Origin: Shimia sp965227725
GTDB taxonomy: Bacteria; Pseudomonadota; Alphaproteobacteria; Rhodobacterales; Rhodobacteraceae
NCBI RefSeq assembly: GCF_965227725.1
Contig: NZ_CBDDGH010000005.1
Span: 1 to 64,000 of the forward strand
Reading direction: 5' to 3'
DNA length: 64,000 nt
The translations under genes and the position numbers were made by a program. The notes under the pieces were generated by a model. The model saw only the letters and a program-made list of their open reading frames with translations, was not told the DNA's origin and made no database searches. Of the stretch, positions 35,254 through 44,832 are shown one piece after another (position 1 is the first letter of the stretch; each line of letters opens with the position of its first letter).

Positions 35254-36544
35254 GAAGACCCGCAATTCCAACCGTATGAGCTGGGCCTTTGTGGTCGGGC
35301 TCTTGGCCACGGCGGGGCTTGCGGTTGGGACCGATGGCTGGGGGCAGGTGATGCGTCAAAACACGCTCGCCACGCTGTCAGAGGAGCTGCGCCATGTGCC
35401 GCAGCCAGCCCGCGGGTTGACCGCACAGGATTGGCAGGATGCTGAAACCGCCTGGCGGTATTTCCAAGCCAATTTCCGCGCAGAAACCGGATTTGTCGAC
35501 GCGGTTGACGGTCACCCCAATGCGACGATGTGGGATCAGGGATCCCACTTGCTGGCGTTGATGGCGGCAGAGGGGCTTGGGCTGCTGTCACGGGAGGATT
35601 TCCTGACGCGCAGCGAGGCCTTGATGGCAGGGCTTGAGCGATTGCCGCTGTTTGAGGGGCGTTTGCCCAACAAGGCTTATGACACGCGCAGCCTGGTGAT
35701 GGTGGATTACGCCAATACCCCGGTGGCGGAGGGCGTCGGCTGGTCGGCGCTGGATGTGGCACGCATGTTGATGGCCCTGCGGGTGTTTGAAATCAGCGAA
35801 CCGGCCTATGGGCCGCGCATACGGGCGCTGCTGGCGCAATGGGATTTGAGCGCGATGACGGTTGATGGGCGACTTTGGGGCGCCACGCGCAAAGATGGGG
35901 TGACAGAATACACGCAGGAGGGGCGCATCGGTTATGAACAATATGGCGCGCGCGCCGCGGCGCTTTGGGGATTGGATGTGCTTGAAGCCAGCACAGCCCG
36001 CCCGATCTTGGCCTGGGAAACGGTCAGCGGGGTGGAGGTTGCGGCGGACAGGCGGCGCGCAACCAGCTTTGGCGCGATCACGCCGGTTTTGAGTGAACCC
36101 TATCTCTTGCAAGCCTTTGAGGTCGGGCTGAACAGTGAATCGCGCCTGTTGGCGAGCCGGGTTTATGCCGCTCAGGAAGCGCGTCATGCGCAGACAGGGG
36201 CGGCGACGATGGTGTCAGAAGATCACATCGATCAGGAGCCGCATTTCCTCTATGGCGCGGTTTATGGCAACGGGCGGGATTGGGCCGTGGTTGCAGAAGA
36301 CGGCAGCCTGTATGACGATCTGCGCACCGTGAGTCTGAAGGCGACCATTGGCTGGGATGCCCTTTATGGCACGGCCTACACGGAGAACCTGAGGGAAGAG
36401 TTGACGGATCTGGCCGGGCCAACGGGCTGGATGGCGGGCCGATATGAGGCTGATGGGCGCGTCAACTCTGCTTTGACGCTCAACACCAATGCGGTGGTTC
36501 TGGAAGCGCTTCACTATAAGCTCAAGGGGCCTCTGCTGCGCTGA
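35228..36544 (+). CDS. DUF3131 protein (first paralogue)
   Basis: 438 residues; GGAGG before the ATG at 35228, inside the end of the GT2 gene. An N-terminal membrane anchor or signal (FVVGLLATAGLAVG, about 20-33) is followed by an all-helical DUF3131 domain: MWDQGSHLLALMAAE, GRLPNKAYDTRSLVMVDY, GWSALDVARMLMALR, and TQEGRIGYEQY. The fold is expected to be a glycosidase-like helical toroid, but no activity is established. It is paralogous to the protein at 40128. Translational coupling to the GT2 suggests that it acts on the same polymer in the periplasm. Confidence 0.82.
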   Translation: MAHVSLQTEKTRNSNRMSWAFVVGLLATAGLAVGTDGWGQVMRQNTLATLSEELRHVPQPARGLTAQDWQDAETAWRYFQANFRAETGFVDAVDGHPNATMWDQGSHLLALMAAEGLGLLSREDFLTRSEALMAGLERLPLFEGRLPNKAYDTRSLVMVDYANTPVAEGVGWSALDVARMLMALRVFEISEPAYGPRIRALLAQWDLSAMTVDGRLWGATRKDGVTEYTQEGRIGYEQYGARAAALWGLDVLEASTARPILAWETVSGVEVAADRRRATSFGAITPVLSEPYLLQAFEVGLNSESRLLASRVYAAQEARHAQTGAATMVSEDHIDQEPHFLYGAVYGNGRDWAVVAEDGSLYDDLRTVSLKATIGWDALYGTAYTENLREELTDLAGPTGWMAGRYEADGRVNSALTLNTNAVVLEALHYKLKGPLLR

Positions 36545-36752
36545 GGGCCGCGGGCGGGGGCTATGGTTGGCGTCTAGGCTGACAAAAGGCCCCGATGGGG
36601 AAGGGATCACCTGAGCGTAACTTCAGGAGAGGGCGTGGTCGTGGCCATGCGGGATTGGAAGCGGTCTTTCAAAGCGAAGTGAGCGTGCAGGAGTGTTCTT
36701 TCGAACTTCGCTACGGTGATCAGAGGTTTCCTGCGGCTTTTGCTCCTGCCCT

Positions 36753-37982
36753 TCAGAAATTCTTAAGGACTGTTTTTGCCGATCTCGAAAGAATGTCTGT
36801 GAATGAGCGCTCCGGCACTGTCACCTCGATCGCGGCGTGGGTGCCGCTGGGCAGGTCTTCCAATGTGATTTGAAGCAAGTGGTCGGTTTCCTGCGGGCGC
36901 AGTTCCAGTTCCACCTGTGCCAGCGCGGCGGTCTCTTTCGCGGGCGTGATCTGCTTGATCTGACCTGATATCTGCGCCTGGAGTTTCCCCATGTCCAGCA
37001 GACGGACGGGCAGTTGGTCGCCCGCTTTCAACTGTGCAGCCTGTTCTTCCGGGAGCGTGATTGCCGCATGAAACACCTTGTTTTGCGGCTGGTGAATTTG
37101 CGCGAGCGTCAGCGCGGTGTTTGAGGCCGTTTCTGGTGACAGCTGTCGCAGACGCAGGAGCTGGCCGGTGCCAGGGGAAATCAGCCAAGGCGCGTCGATC
37201 AGGGCGGACAGCGCGGTCAATTCCGCTTCGATTGTCAGCGCGTTCTGTTCCAGACGCTGCACCTCATTCAGAACAGTTTTTCTTTGGGTTTCTTGCAGGA
37301 GGGCCAGATCAAACTCCAACTCGCGAATGGAGGCCTCAAGCGCTTCTTTCTCAATTGCGGCGCGCAGTTTGAGCACACCCTGTGCTGACGGTTTGGCCAA
37401 GGCGGCCCGGGCCAGCAGCTCCTGCACCGCCAAGGCACTTTTGCGGCGCAGGCTATCGCGTCGCTGTTGCAGCTTGTCACGGGCCAGACGGTTGAGGCGG
37501 TGGGTGTTGTGACACCGCGCCAAAGCGCTTTCCTTGCGCAGATCCAGGGGCAGATCAGCCTCTGCTGAAAGCGCATCCGTTGATGTGGCGGGGGCTTCGG
37601 AGACTGGCGTGCCGGTATTTTTCTGCAGCAAACACCAGCGGTGCTGTCGGTTTAGCGCCAGTTGATTTGAGAGCTCTATGCTATGCTGGGCCATCGCGTC
37701 CCGATCATATCGGGCAAGTTTCTGGCCTTTGGAGACGTCATCGCCATCTTGGGCCAGTACGCTTTGCAGGACGGCGCCTGCGGGTAGTACCACGGGGAGC
37801 GTGCGCGCCTGGCTGACAAAGGTGCCGGTGTAGCGTTGTGTCGGCGTTATGGTGATGTGCTGGGAGAGGGACCAGGCACTGACCCCGAGCAGGGCGCAAG
37901 AGGCCGTGGCCCAGCCCAGCCAGACCAGCGGCATCCGGTGAAAACGGCGCGGCGGTTTGAGATCAACGCTGGCGGGGCGCAT
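36753..37982 (-). CDS. HlyD-like membrane-fusion protein
   Basis: 409 residues. One membrane span (about 20-40), a first lipoyl half (VLPAGAVLQSVLAQDGDDVSKGQ), a long coiled-coil of about 150 residues rich in Leu/Arg/Glu, then the second half and a beta-barrel region (HAAITLPEEQAAQLKAGDQL). It overlaps the ABC gene upstream by 20 bases, so the two form a unit. The pair lies opposite the synthase operon, which suggests periplasmic export or coordination of the polymer. Confidence 0.85.
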   Translation of the reverse strand: MRPASVDLKPPRRFHRMPLVWLGWATASCALLGVSAWSLSQHITITPTQRYTGTFVSQARTLPVVLPAGAVLQSVLAQDGDDVSKGQKLARYDRDAMAQHSIELSNQLALNRQHRWCLLQKNTGTPVSEAPATSTDALSAEADLPLDLRKESALARCHNTHRLNRLARDKLQQRRDSLRRKSALAVQELLARAALAKPSAQGVLKLRAAIEKEALEASIRELEFDLALLQETQRKTVLNEVQRLEQNALTIEAELTALSALIDAPWLISPGTGQLLRLRQLSPETASNTALTLAQIHQPQNKVFHAAITLPEEQAAQLKAGDQLPVRLLDMGKLQAQISGQIKQITPAKETAALAQVELELRPQETDHLLQITLEDLPSGTHAAIEVTVPERSFTDILSRSAKTVLKNF

Positions 37983-39945
37983 CTTGGCTCACCTTGCGAG
38001 AGGACAGCAGTCGCGGATCATAGGTTTTGATGGCCACAAGCAGGACGCCGCCGCCATCAGAGGCGCTGCTTTCTACATCAAGCGAGTCGCGCATGATCTT
38101 GGCCAGCGGGGACAGGCGCTCCCCGTCCACCGAGGTGTCTGCGGCGGTTTTGGCTTTCTGGATCGCCCCGGAGGAAAGCGCGAGGCGGCTGTCGATCATC
38201 CGGATCTGGCATTTGCCCACGAAATGCTTGAACTCAAAGGATAAGCTGTCTGCCTCTGTTTGTGTCTCAATCCCTGATTGGCACGCCAGACTGAGCATTT
38301 CATTGGCCACCATACAGACAGCGCGGCGGTTGGCCTCGTCCCCCTCGCGGCGGAAATGGCTGCAGATCCAGCCATCCAGCGCCTCTTCGCTTTCAAGGCT
38401 GCGGGGGGTGACAAAACGGTGCCAGCCGGAGGCCTGCCTTTCGCGAATGTCTGAGGTGGCGGCAAATTCGATGATCCGCCCGTTTTGCATCATCAAGAGT
38501 TGGTCACATTGTTCGAGCAGCTGCCGGTTTTCGGTGATCATCAGCGTGATATGGCCAAGGCGCGCGTCAGATTTCAGGCGCTGGCTCAAGGCCACCAACA
38601 GGCTTTCGCTGGCGCCGTCTTCGGGGCGGTCGAGCAGATAGAGGCTGGGCCGCAGCGCCAACGCGCGCGCAAGTGCCAGCGCCTTTTGTTCGGTGCAAGA
38701 CAGCTGCGTGACGTCGCTGGCGTTTTGGATGCGATCCACAGTATCGGCGGTGAAGACCAGATTTTGCAGCGCTTTTCGCGCGCGCTGCAACTGCAGATCG
38801 CCGATAAAACAACTGAGATTGTTCGCGCCGCCGCCGGGGACCGAAAGCGGCATTGGCCCCACCAATGCAGAGGATAGAGCGCGGGCTTTGGCATGACGCG
38901 CCCAAAGCTCTGCGCCCTGCAGCGCGACATGGCCTTCCACCAAAAGCCCATCAAGATCATGGGGGGCATGCAGGGCGCGCAGCAGCAGGGATTTTCCGGA
39001 AAAACTGTCCCCAGACAGGCCAATGATCGTGCCCGGCTCTGCGCGGAAAGAGATATCGGACAAAAGGGGGGTGCCGTCCGGCGTGCGCACAGAGAGATGG
39101 CTGACGATCAACGCTGTGTCGTCTCCTTCGGCGTCTGCAGAATAGGGCGCAGGCAATTGGCGCACCTCGGCCGCGCGGTGCTGCAACTCCGGATCGGCGC
39201 GGGATATCTGGCGAAAGAAAGCGGCGAAGGCGTCGGCTGACCAGCAGGTTACGAGGGCGATGGTGGCGATTGCCGCGACGTTGAGCACATCTTGGGCCAC
39301 AAGCCAGGAGGCCATGGCAAAGCCACCTATTAGCCCGCACAACGCGAGCGCGCTTTGTGTGGCGTCGAGAAAGGCGCTCTCGCCCCGCGCGGCATTGGCG
39401 AGATCAACCGCGCGCTGATCACGCCCGGACAGAAAGGCGACGGCCTCCTGCGGTAGAAATTCCCACATCGGCTCAGAGTGCATTTTTTGGGCAACGACCC
39501 CGCAGAACAGCCAACCGAGCGCGGCAGTCAGCACAAAAGGCACCGCCAAATAGGGGGAGAACACAGCAAAGATCGCGCAGGCAAACAGCCCGACAACCGC
39601 TCGCCCGGTCACCGCATGGCGCAGCCGCATATAGCGGTATCCGGCCAAGGCGCGGCTGTGGCCCACTTCAAAGATGATCATCCCCAAAAGCGGCACGACA
39701 GCCCCCACGGCCAGCAGGGCCGCAAGAAGTGTCTGCCCGTTCAGCGCAACCTGCTCATAAAAGAACACCACAAAAATCGCGACCGAGAGCAAACACAGGC
39801 CGCTGCCCAGAGAAAACAGGATGGAGATCGCCGTGGCCCACATCGGGGTGGCGCGATCCTGAAAAGGCACCGGCTGCGCATCGGTGGGGCCAGCAGACCG
39901 TCTGGACGCTTCCATAGCGTTTTGAGGGGGGGACATATCGGACAT
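37963..39945 (-). CDS. ABC transporter with fused membrane and degenerate nucleotide-binding domain
   Basis: About 660 residues from the ATG at 39945 (a GTG at 39963 is the alternative). Five to six membrane spans (about 35-260) precede an ABC domain at about 285-510. Walker A is intact (GDSFSGKS), but the signature reads LSCTEQKALALARAL rather than LSGGQ, and Walker B reads LYLLDRPEDG, with Arg where the catalytic Glu is expected. The C-terminal 140 residues (from about 525) have no sure family; an ANEMLSLACQSG segment distantly recalls the N-box of GHKL ATPases. It probably binds but hydrolyses ATP slowly or pairs with another subunit. Confidence 0.78.
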   Translation of the reverse strand: MSDMSPPQNAMEASRRSAGPTDAQPVPFQDRATPMWATAISILFSLGSGLCLLSVAIFVVFFYEQVALNGQTLLAALLAVGAVVPLLGMIIFEVGHSRALAGYRYMRLRHAVTGRAVVGLFACAIFAVFSPYLAVPFVLTAALGWLFCGVVAQKMHSEPMWEFLPQEAVAFLSGRDQRAVDLANAARGESAFLDATQSALALCGLIGGFAMASWLVAQDVLNVAAIATIALVTCWSADAFAAFFRQISRADPELQHRAAEVRQLPAPYSADAEGDDTALIVSHLSVRTPDGTPLLSDISFRAEPGTIIGLSGDSFSGKSLLLRALHAPHDLDGLLVEGHVALQGAELWARHAKARALSSALVGPMPLSVPGGGANNLSCFIGDLQLQRARKALQNLVFTADTVDRIQNASDVTQLSCTEQKALALARALALRPSLYLLDRPEDGASESLLVALSQRLKSDARLGHITLMITENRQLLEQCDQLLMMQNGRIIEFAATSDIRERQASGWHRFVTPRSLESEEALDGWICSHFRREGDEANRRAVCMVANEMLSLACQSGIETQTEADSLSFEFKHFVGKCQIRMIDSRLALSSGAIQKAKTAADTSVDGERLSPLAKIMRDSLDVESSASDGGGVLLVAIKTYDPRLLSSRKVSQDAPRQR

Positions 39946-40054
39946 AACCAAGGAAACCTTCACAACACGTCTTTGTTTTAGCGCGCAGAAGTTAACAAAA
40001 GCATTGCATGGTAAGGTGTTTTCAATTTTATGTTCTTATTTTGTTCAAATTGGT

Positions 40055-40078
40055 AATTGGCGGCGTTGGTTGCCAATT
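40055..40078. promoter_or_regulatory. AATTGGC-N10-GCCAATT palindrome
   Basis: Perfect 7-bp arms in the AT-rich divergent region between the ABC gene and the second DUF3131 gene, 50 bases upstream of the latter. Candidate operator for either direction. Confidence 0.4.
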
Positions 40079-40127
40079 GTTAATAGCTTTGCCGTTTCAT
40101 GGTTGCATTCCGTTTGGAGTGTGTTTG

Positions 40128-41816
40128 ATGAAGAGTGCTGTTGGTTCTGGCAAGCGGTCGCCGCTACGGGGCGTTGTTATATTCTTTGCTGCCGTGCTTG
40201 TGCTGAGCGGGGCCGGATATTCGGTTGGTCTATCTGCGCGCAAGGTGTTTCTGGCGCAGGAAGAAGAGATCATTCCGATCATTGCCGGCGGTGAGCTGGA
40301 TGACATTCCTGCGCTGATGCGGGGGAATTTGCCAAGCGTGACAAGCAGCATGCTCACGGATGTGCCACGTCGCAAAAAACCGCCCCGAATGTGTGAAATG
40401 CCCGCGGATTATTTTGACACTTTGGAGCGTGGCCTGAACGTGCCGCATGGCTATGATAAACACAACGCCTATGTGCGTAAGTATCGGGCAAGGCGTGGTT
40501 TTCTGAATGAACGGGAGTTGCGGGCGGCGCGCGTGGCCTGGCACTATTTTGAGAAATTCACACAGGAAACCACGGGGCTTGCCAATTCGGTGGGCAACTA
40601 CCCTTCAACCACGCTTTGGGACACGGCCTCTTACATGGCGGGATTGGTGTCTGCCTTTGAGCTGTGCCTGATTGAGAAGCCGGAGTTTGACCGTCGGATC
40701 ACACAGCTTCTGACAACGGTGAAAGGGCTCGAGCTGTTTCGCAAAGAGCTGCCCAATAAAGTGTATCACACCAAGACCGGCGCGAAGGTGGATTATACGA
40801 ATAAGCCGGGGGAAATCGGATTTTCCGCCTTGGATATAGGGCGGTTTCTTGTGTGGCTGCGTATTTGCAAGAATCGCTATCCTTATTTGGCAAATACAAT
40901 TGATTCCGTATTGCTGAAATGGGATTTCCGTAATGCCATTGACTCTGAAGGGTTAATGTTTGGCGCTTATATCGATAAGGAAACCGATGAGACCGTTTAT
41001 GCCCAAGAAGGGCGCCTTGGTTATGAGGAGTATGCGGCCAAGGGATTTGCGCTCTGGGGGTTTCAGCCGCGTCTGGCCCATCGGGCGGAGCCGTTCCTGA
41101 CAGCCTCGATTTTTGGCATTCAGGTGCCCTATGACGGGCGTGACCCGCGGGTGTTTCATTCCCAAAACTATGTGGTGACGGAATCCTACCTGCAAGACGG
41201 GCTGGAGCTGGGGTTTGACATGCCCCATGACGACAGCAGCCCGGAATGGGTGCACACGGATGGCTGGCGTGCGGAGTTTGCCGACCGGATCTATCAGGTG
41301 CAGGAAAACCGCTGGCGGCAGACCGGGTTTATGACGGCGCGCTCTGAGCACAATGTCAAAGGTCCGCCGTATTTCACCTATGACACCATTTTCTCGGATG
41401 GCTACCCCTGGAATACGGTGACGCCCCGTGGTGACTATGTGCCGGATCACTCCGCCGTGGCCGCCAAGGCGGCGCTGGGCCTCTGGGCGTTGTGGGAAAC
41501 CGAATATACCGATGTGCTCTATGAGGCGATTATCGAGCTCTATGATCCGGAAAACGGTATGTATGAAGGGCTTTATGAGCGTGGGCAGGGCCGTGTGGCG
41601 ATCTATACGGCCAACAACAATGGCATCATTCTCACCTCCCTGCTGCACAAGGTGCAGGGCACCATTCTGACCCCTTACACCGGCGACACCGAGGTATGGT
41701 ACACCGCGTTCCGCGATCAGGATATCCGGCTGTTGCGGAATTATCCGGACCCTCCACAGAAAGACGACTGGCTCCCGGCGCTGCGTCATTCCGTTCAAGA
41801 GAAGGCTGATTACTGA
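40128..41816 (+). CDS. DUF3131 protein (second paralogue)
   Basis: 562 residues from the ATG at 40128 (TTTGGAG upstream); the longer frame to 40008 crosses the promoter. An N-terminal anchor (VVIFFAAVLVLSGAGYSVGL) is followed by a linker and a DUF3131 core: LWDTASYMAGLVSAFE, KELPNKVYHTKTGAKVDYTN, GFSALDIGRFLVWLR, and YAQEGRLGYEEYAAKG. A C-terminal portion with AAKAALGLWALWETEYTD extends it beyond the first paralogue. It probably works in the periplasm on the same glycan. The stop overlaps the next start by one base. Confidence 0.82.
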   Translation: MKSAVGSGKRSPLRGVVIFFAAVLVLSGAGYSVGLSARKVFLAQEEEIIPIIAGGELDDIPALMRGNLPSVTSSMLTDVPRRKKPPRMCEMPADYFDTLERGLNVPHGYDKHNAYVRKYRARRGFLNERELRAARVAWHYFEKFTQETTGLANSVGNYPSTTLWDTASYMAGLVSAFELCLIEKPEFDRRITQLLTTVKGLELFRKELPNKVYHTKTGAKVDYTNKPGEIGFSALDIGRFLVWLRICKNRYPYLANTIDSVLLKWDFRNAIDSEGLMFGAYIDKETDETVYAQEGRLGYEEYAAKGFALWGFQPRLAHRAEPFLTASIFGIQVPYDGRDPRVFHSQNYVVTESYLQDGLELGFDMPHDDSSPEWVHTDGWRAEFADRIYQVQENRWRQTGFMTARSEHNVKGPPYFTYDTIFSDGYPWNTVTPRGDYVPDHSAVAAKAALGLWALWETEYTDVLYEAIIELYDPENGMYEGLYERGQGRVAIYTANNNGIILTSLLHKVQGTILTPYTGDTEVWYTAFRDQDIRLLRNYPDPPQKDDWLPALRHSVQEKADY

Positions 41817-43414
41817 TGCGATATTTTGTTCAAACCCTCGCCGCAGCGGCTGGCGCTGCGCTCTTGGCGGCCACACCGGCCGGTGCACAGACGGTTGGCG
41901 TGCCTGAGCGTGGAGAGGAGGCCTTTGCTTCGGAAAACGCGATCTTGGATACCTCCATTCCTTTTGCCATTGGCGCGCGGGAGGCGCGGCAGGCCTTGCG
42001 CGGCGCGTTTGGCTGGCCCAGCTTTCAGGAAGGCTTGGTGGAAGGGGTCTATTTCCGGTTTGATCCGGATGGCTACGCCCGCTTTGCGCCGACACCGCGG
42101 CTGGATGTGGATGTTTTTGAGGTGATTTGCCGCCCGCGCACCTATGCCTGCGCGGCGCGAAAAGAAGGGCTTGAGGCCTTTCTAACGGATCGTGGGCAGC
42201 TGCAGATCAAGCTTGAGAATGCGCTGGCCGGGGATCAGTTCTTTGTCTCAGAAGGCGTGTCTGAAATTCAGGTGCCGGAGCGGATTTTGCAGCCCTTGGA
42301 TGTCCCGCTTGAGTTGCTTTTGGGATCGGGCGGCGAGCTGATCGTGCGCCGCGGGGGATCGGAGGTGTCGCGCGTGTCACTCAAAGGGTTTTCGGCGGTC
42401 ACCGCCTATCTGCGCTGGATTGCGGCGCGGCAGGATTATTCTGTCTTGCCAAGAGGTTGGCCGGTGCCAAATGCCGACGGGGCAGGGGGCGCGGGATCCA
42501 TGACACAACCTGCCGCCTGGAGTTCGCCCATGCCGCAGCCACAGGTGCTTGCGCCTGAATATGCCAGTGCGCTTGCCGCTGGAATTGCCCCTGCGACCAC
42601 GGCGAGCCCGGTGACGTTGGCTGCGCCCAACGCCACGGCCCAGCCGCAAGCCGCATCTGCGCCGATGGCCGATACAGTCAGCGGGCAAGAGCTGCGCACG
42701 GAGCTTGAAACGCTTAAACAGATCATTTTGCAGGCGCAGCTTGGGCGGGCAGCAGAGGTGCCTGATACGAGCCCCGCACCGGCATTCCCGCCGCAGGCTG
42801 CGATGCCCGTGAGTGGGGCAGGGGGCATGCAGGCAGAGCCCAGTTTGGCGCAGTTGCTCGCGGCGGTTGAGGGGCTACAGACCCAATTGGATGGGCTGCA
42901 ACAAGATCCGTCTCTTCCGGTTGCTGGGGGGGCTTCTGGCGCCGGGGTGCCGATCTCTCCAGTAGTGAGTGCGCAGCCGGAGGTGATGCCGCAAGGCCCT
43001 GCTGCGCAGCCTCAGTCTGACCAGCGGGCGGATACAGTGAAGAAGCTGGATTATCTGATTTCCGATCTGGGACTGGATCCACAAGCCGCGCTGCGGGTGC
43101 TGCAGATGGCGGCCAAAGACACAGCCCAAGGCATGGGAGTGCATCCAGCGGCGCCGGATACTGCTGAAAGCCTAACCCCCCCTGCGTCGCTGGCGCCGGA
43201 GCCTGCTGCCAAACCGGTGTTATATCAGAATGAACTGGTTGATCAGATACTTGCCGAGCTTGAAACGGAGATGATGGCCGCGACAGGTGGTGGCGAACCT
43301 GCGGAGCCACTCGTCAGTCAAGTGACAGTGGAAGACTACATTTTGCTTTCGCGCTACTTCAAATCAGCTGTTCTGCCGGAACTTGAAGCCATGGCCGCGC
43401 AGCAAAATCCCTAG
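41816..43414 (+). CDS. Secreted Pro/Ala/Gln-rich protein
   Basis: 532 residues; the ATG overlaps the previous stop. The signal peptide ends at PAGAQT. A folded-looking N-terminal domain (about 27-205, including FEVICRPRTYACAARKEGLE with two Cys) leads into a long low-complexity Pro/Ala/Gln region with short helical patches (LRTELETLKQIILQAQLG, VKKLDYLISDLGLDPQAAL). The C-terminus is again helical (YILLSRYFKSAVLPELEAM). No family is recognised. By layout it may be an extended periplasmic scaffold for the synthase complex. Confidence 0.72.
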   Translation: MRYFVQTLAAAAGAALLAATPAGAQTVGVPERGEEAFASENAILDTSIPFAIGAREARQALRGAFGWPSFQEGLVEGVYFRFDPDGYARFAPTPRLDVDVFEVICRPRTYACAARKEGLEAFLTDRGQLQIKLENALAGDQFFVSEGVSEIQVPERILQPLDVPLELLLGSGGELIVRRGGSEVSRVSLKGFSAVTAYLRWIAARQDYSVLPRGWPVPNADGAGGAGSMTQPAAWSSPMPQPQVLAPEYASALAAGIAPATTASPVTLAAPNATAQPQAASAPMADTVSGQELRTELETLKQIILQAQLGRAAEVPDTSPAPAFPPQAAMPVSGAGGMQAEPSLAQLLAAVEGLQTQLDGLQQDPSLPVAGGASGAGVPISPVVSAQPEVMPQGPAAQPQSDQRADTVKKLDYLISDLGLDPQAALRVLQMAAKDTAQGMGVHPAAPDTAESLTPPASLAPEPAAKPVLYQNELVDQILAELETEMMAATGGGEPAEPLVSQVTVEDYILLSRYFKSAVLPELEAMAAQQNP

Positions 43415-44706
43415 GGGGAGCGCAGTGACGCGGAGCGCGACAGGATGGGCTTTGAGGCATTGAGGGCGTCGCGCTCAAATCCGGCGGCGGTTTGATAGGT
43501 GCGCATAAAATCGGCGCGCTCTTTGGGAGAGATCACCGCGTCAATGTCATCAAATTGCCCACCGCATAGCTGGTCGATATGTTTGAGGAGGCCAAAGGGG
43601 CCATCTGCGCGGTTGCGCAAAACCAGCTGGGCCACGGGATCACAAAGTTTGTTGTTGTAGTCGGTAAGCGCGGCGGGGGTGACGCCGAGATCGCACAGGC
43701 TTTTGCCAAGTTCGCGCGCGTCGATGATGGCCTGCGTCGCTCCGTTAGAGCCGGTCGGATACATCGCGTGGGCCGCGTCGCCCAAGAGCGCCACGCGATT
43801 TTGGTGCCAATGCGGCAGAGGATTGCGATCTATCATCGGGTTCTCAAAGGCTGTGGGCGTGGCAGAGATCAGAGCCGGGACATCCAGCCAATCATTTTTC
43901 CAGTCTGCAAAATGCGCCAAGAATTGCGCCGGGGGCACTGGCGAAAACCAGCTGTCTTTCGGCCAGTCCGCATCGCCATCAAGAGTGATTTCAGCAATCC
44001 AATTGATTTCGGCCAGCCCGGTTTGCGCATCCGCTGCGGAGATCGGATAGAGCACAACCCGTTTGTCGTGGGTCCCCAGCCCGATGAAGGAGGCCTTTGT
44101 GCGCAAGGGCTTTGCCAGGCTGGTGCCCCGCCACATGAGAACACCGCCCCATTGAACGCCACCGTCATTGGGGTGCATTTGCGCGCGCACCTTGGAATGG
44201 ATGCCGTCAGCACCGATCAAAAGTGCGGCTTTGGTTTCGCCCGTAAATCCGCTGCGCGTCTGCCAATGGGCCGTAACGTCTTCTTCTGATTGGGAATATC
44301 CGAGCACGCGGTGATCGGTGATCAAGGCGTCAGGCCCTGCCTTGGCCAGAAAGGCGTCGCGCAGCATCATATGAAACCGTCCGCGATGCACCGCGTATTG
44401 CGGCCAGTGATAACTCGCAGCCTCGCCGCGCGGTTCGCTGTAAATGTCTTTGCCGTTCAGACCGACTAAGGCCCATTCAGTGATGGGCAGGCCAATGGCG
44501 TCAAGATCGCGCAGTGTAAAGCCGAGCTCAAGCAGTTCGCGCACGGCGTTGGGTTGCAGATTGATGCCAACGCCCAGCGGCCGGATGGTCTCCACCGCTT
44601 CGAGCACCACCACCGGCTGGCCGATCTGATGCAGGGTCAAGGCGGTGACCAGCCCGCCGATGCCGCCGCCGGCGATGACAATTGGTAGATCAGAGGCTGT
44701 TGGCAT
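43411..44706 (-). CDS. FAD-dependent monooxygenase (salicylate-hydroxylase type)
   Basis: 431 residues from the ATG at 44706; a longer frame to 45000 has no support. FAD motif IVIAGGGIGGLVTALTL at the N-terminus, the DG motif LLIGADGIHSKVR mid-protein, and GD motif VALLGDAAHAMYPTGSNGA near residue 290 are those of group A flavoprotein hydroxylases. It probably hydroxylates an aromatic or N-heterocyclic substrate with NAD(P)H. It stands alone, and its end overlaps the convergent secreted-protein gene by four bases. Confidence 0.9.
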   Translation of the reverse strand: MPTASDLPIVIAGGGIGGLVTALTLHQIGQPVVVLEAVETIRPLGVGINLQPNAVRELLELGFTLRDLDAIGLPITEWALVGLNGKDIYSEPRGEAASYHWPQYAVHRGRFHMMLRDAFLAKAGPDALITDHRVLGYSQSEEDVTAHWQTRSGFTGETKAALLIGADGIHSKVRAQMHPNDGGVQWGGVLMWRGTSLAKPLRTKASFIGLGTHDKRVVLYPISAADAQTGLAEINWIAEITLDGDADWPKDSWFSPVPPAQFLAHFADWKNDWLDVPALISATPTAFENPMIDRNPLPHWHQNRVALLGDAAHAMYPTGSNGATQAIIDARELGKSLCDLGVTPAALTDYNNKLCDPVAQLVLRNRADGPFGLLKHIDQLCGGQFDDIDAVISPKERADFMRTYQTAAGFERDALNASKPILSRSASLRSP

Positions 44707-44832
44707 GGCGCTTCCCGATTGTTTGCGCCACAGTAGCAGCGGGGCGGTGTCTGACAAATCCCAAAGACCTTGCCTTGTGGGGGGCGCATTCGGTATCCCC
44801 ATGAAAAGACGGTGAATTGTCAATGGAACCCC

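Noticed and set aside
36595..36873. 92-codon frame in the gap between the first DUF3131 gene and the membrane-fusion protein
   Set aside because: It overlaps the end of the membrane-fusion gene, has no family or ribosome site, and its residue composition is not protein-like.
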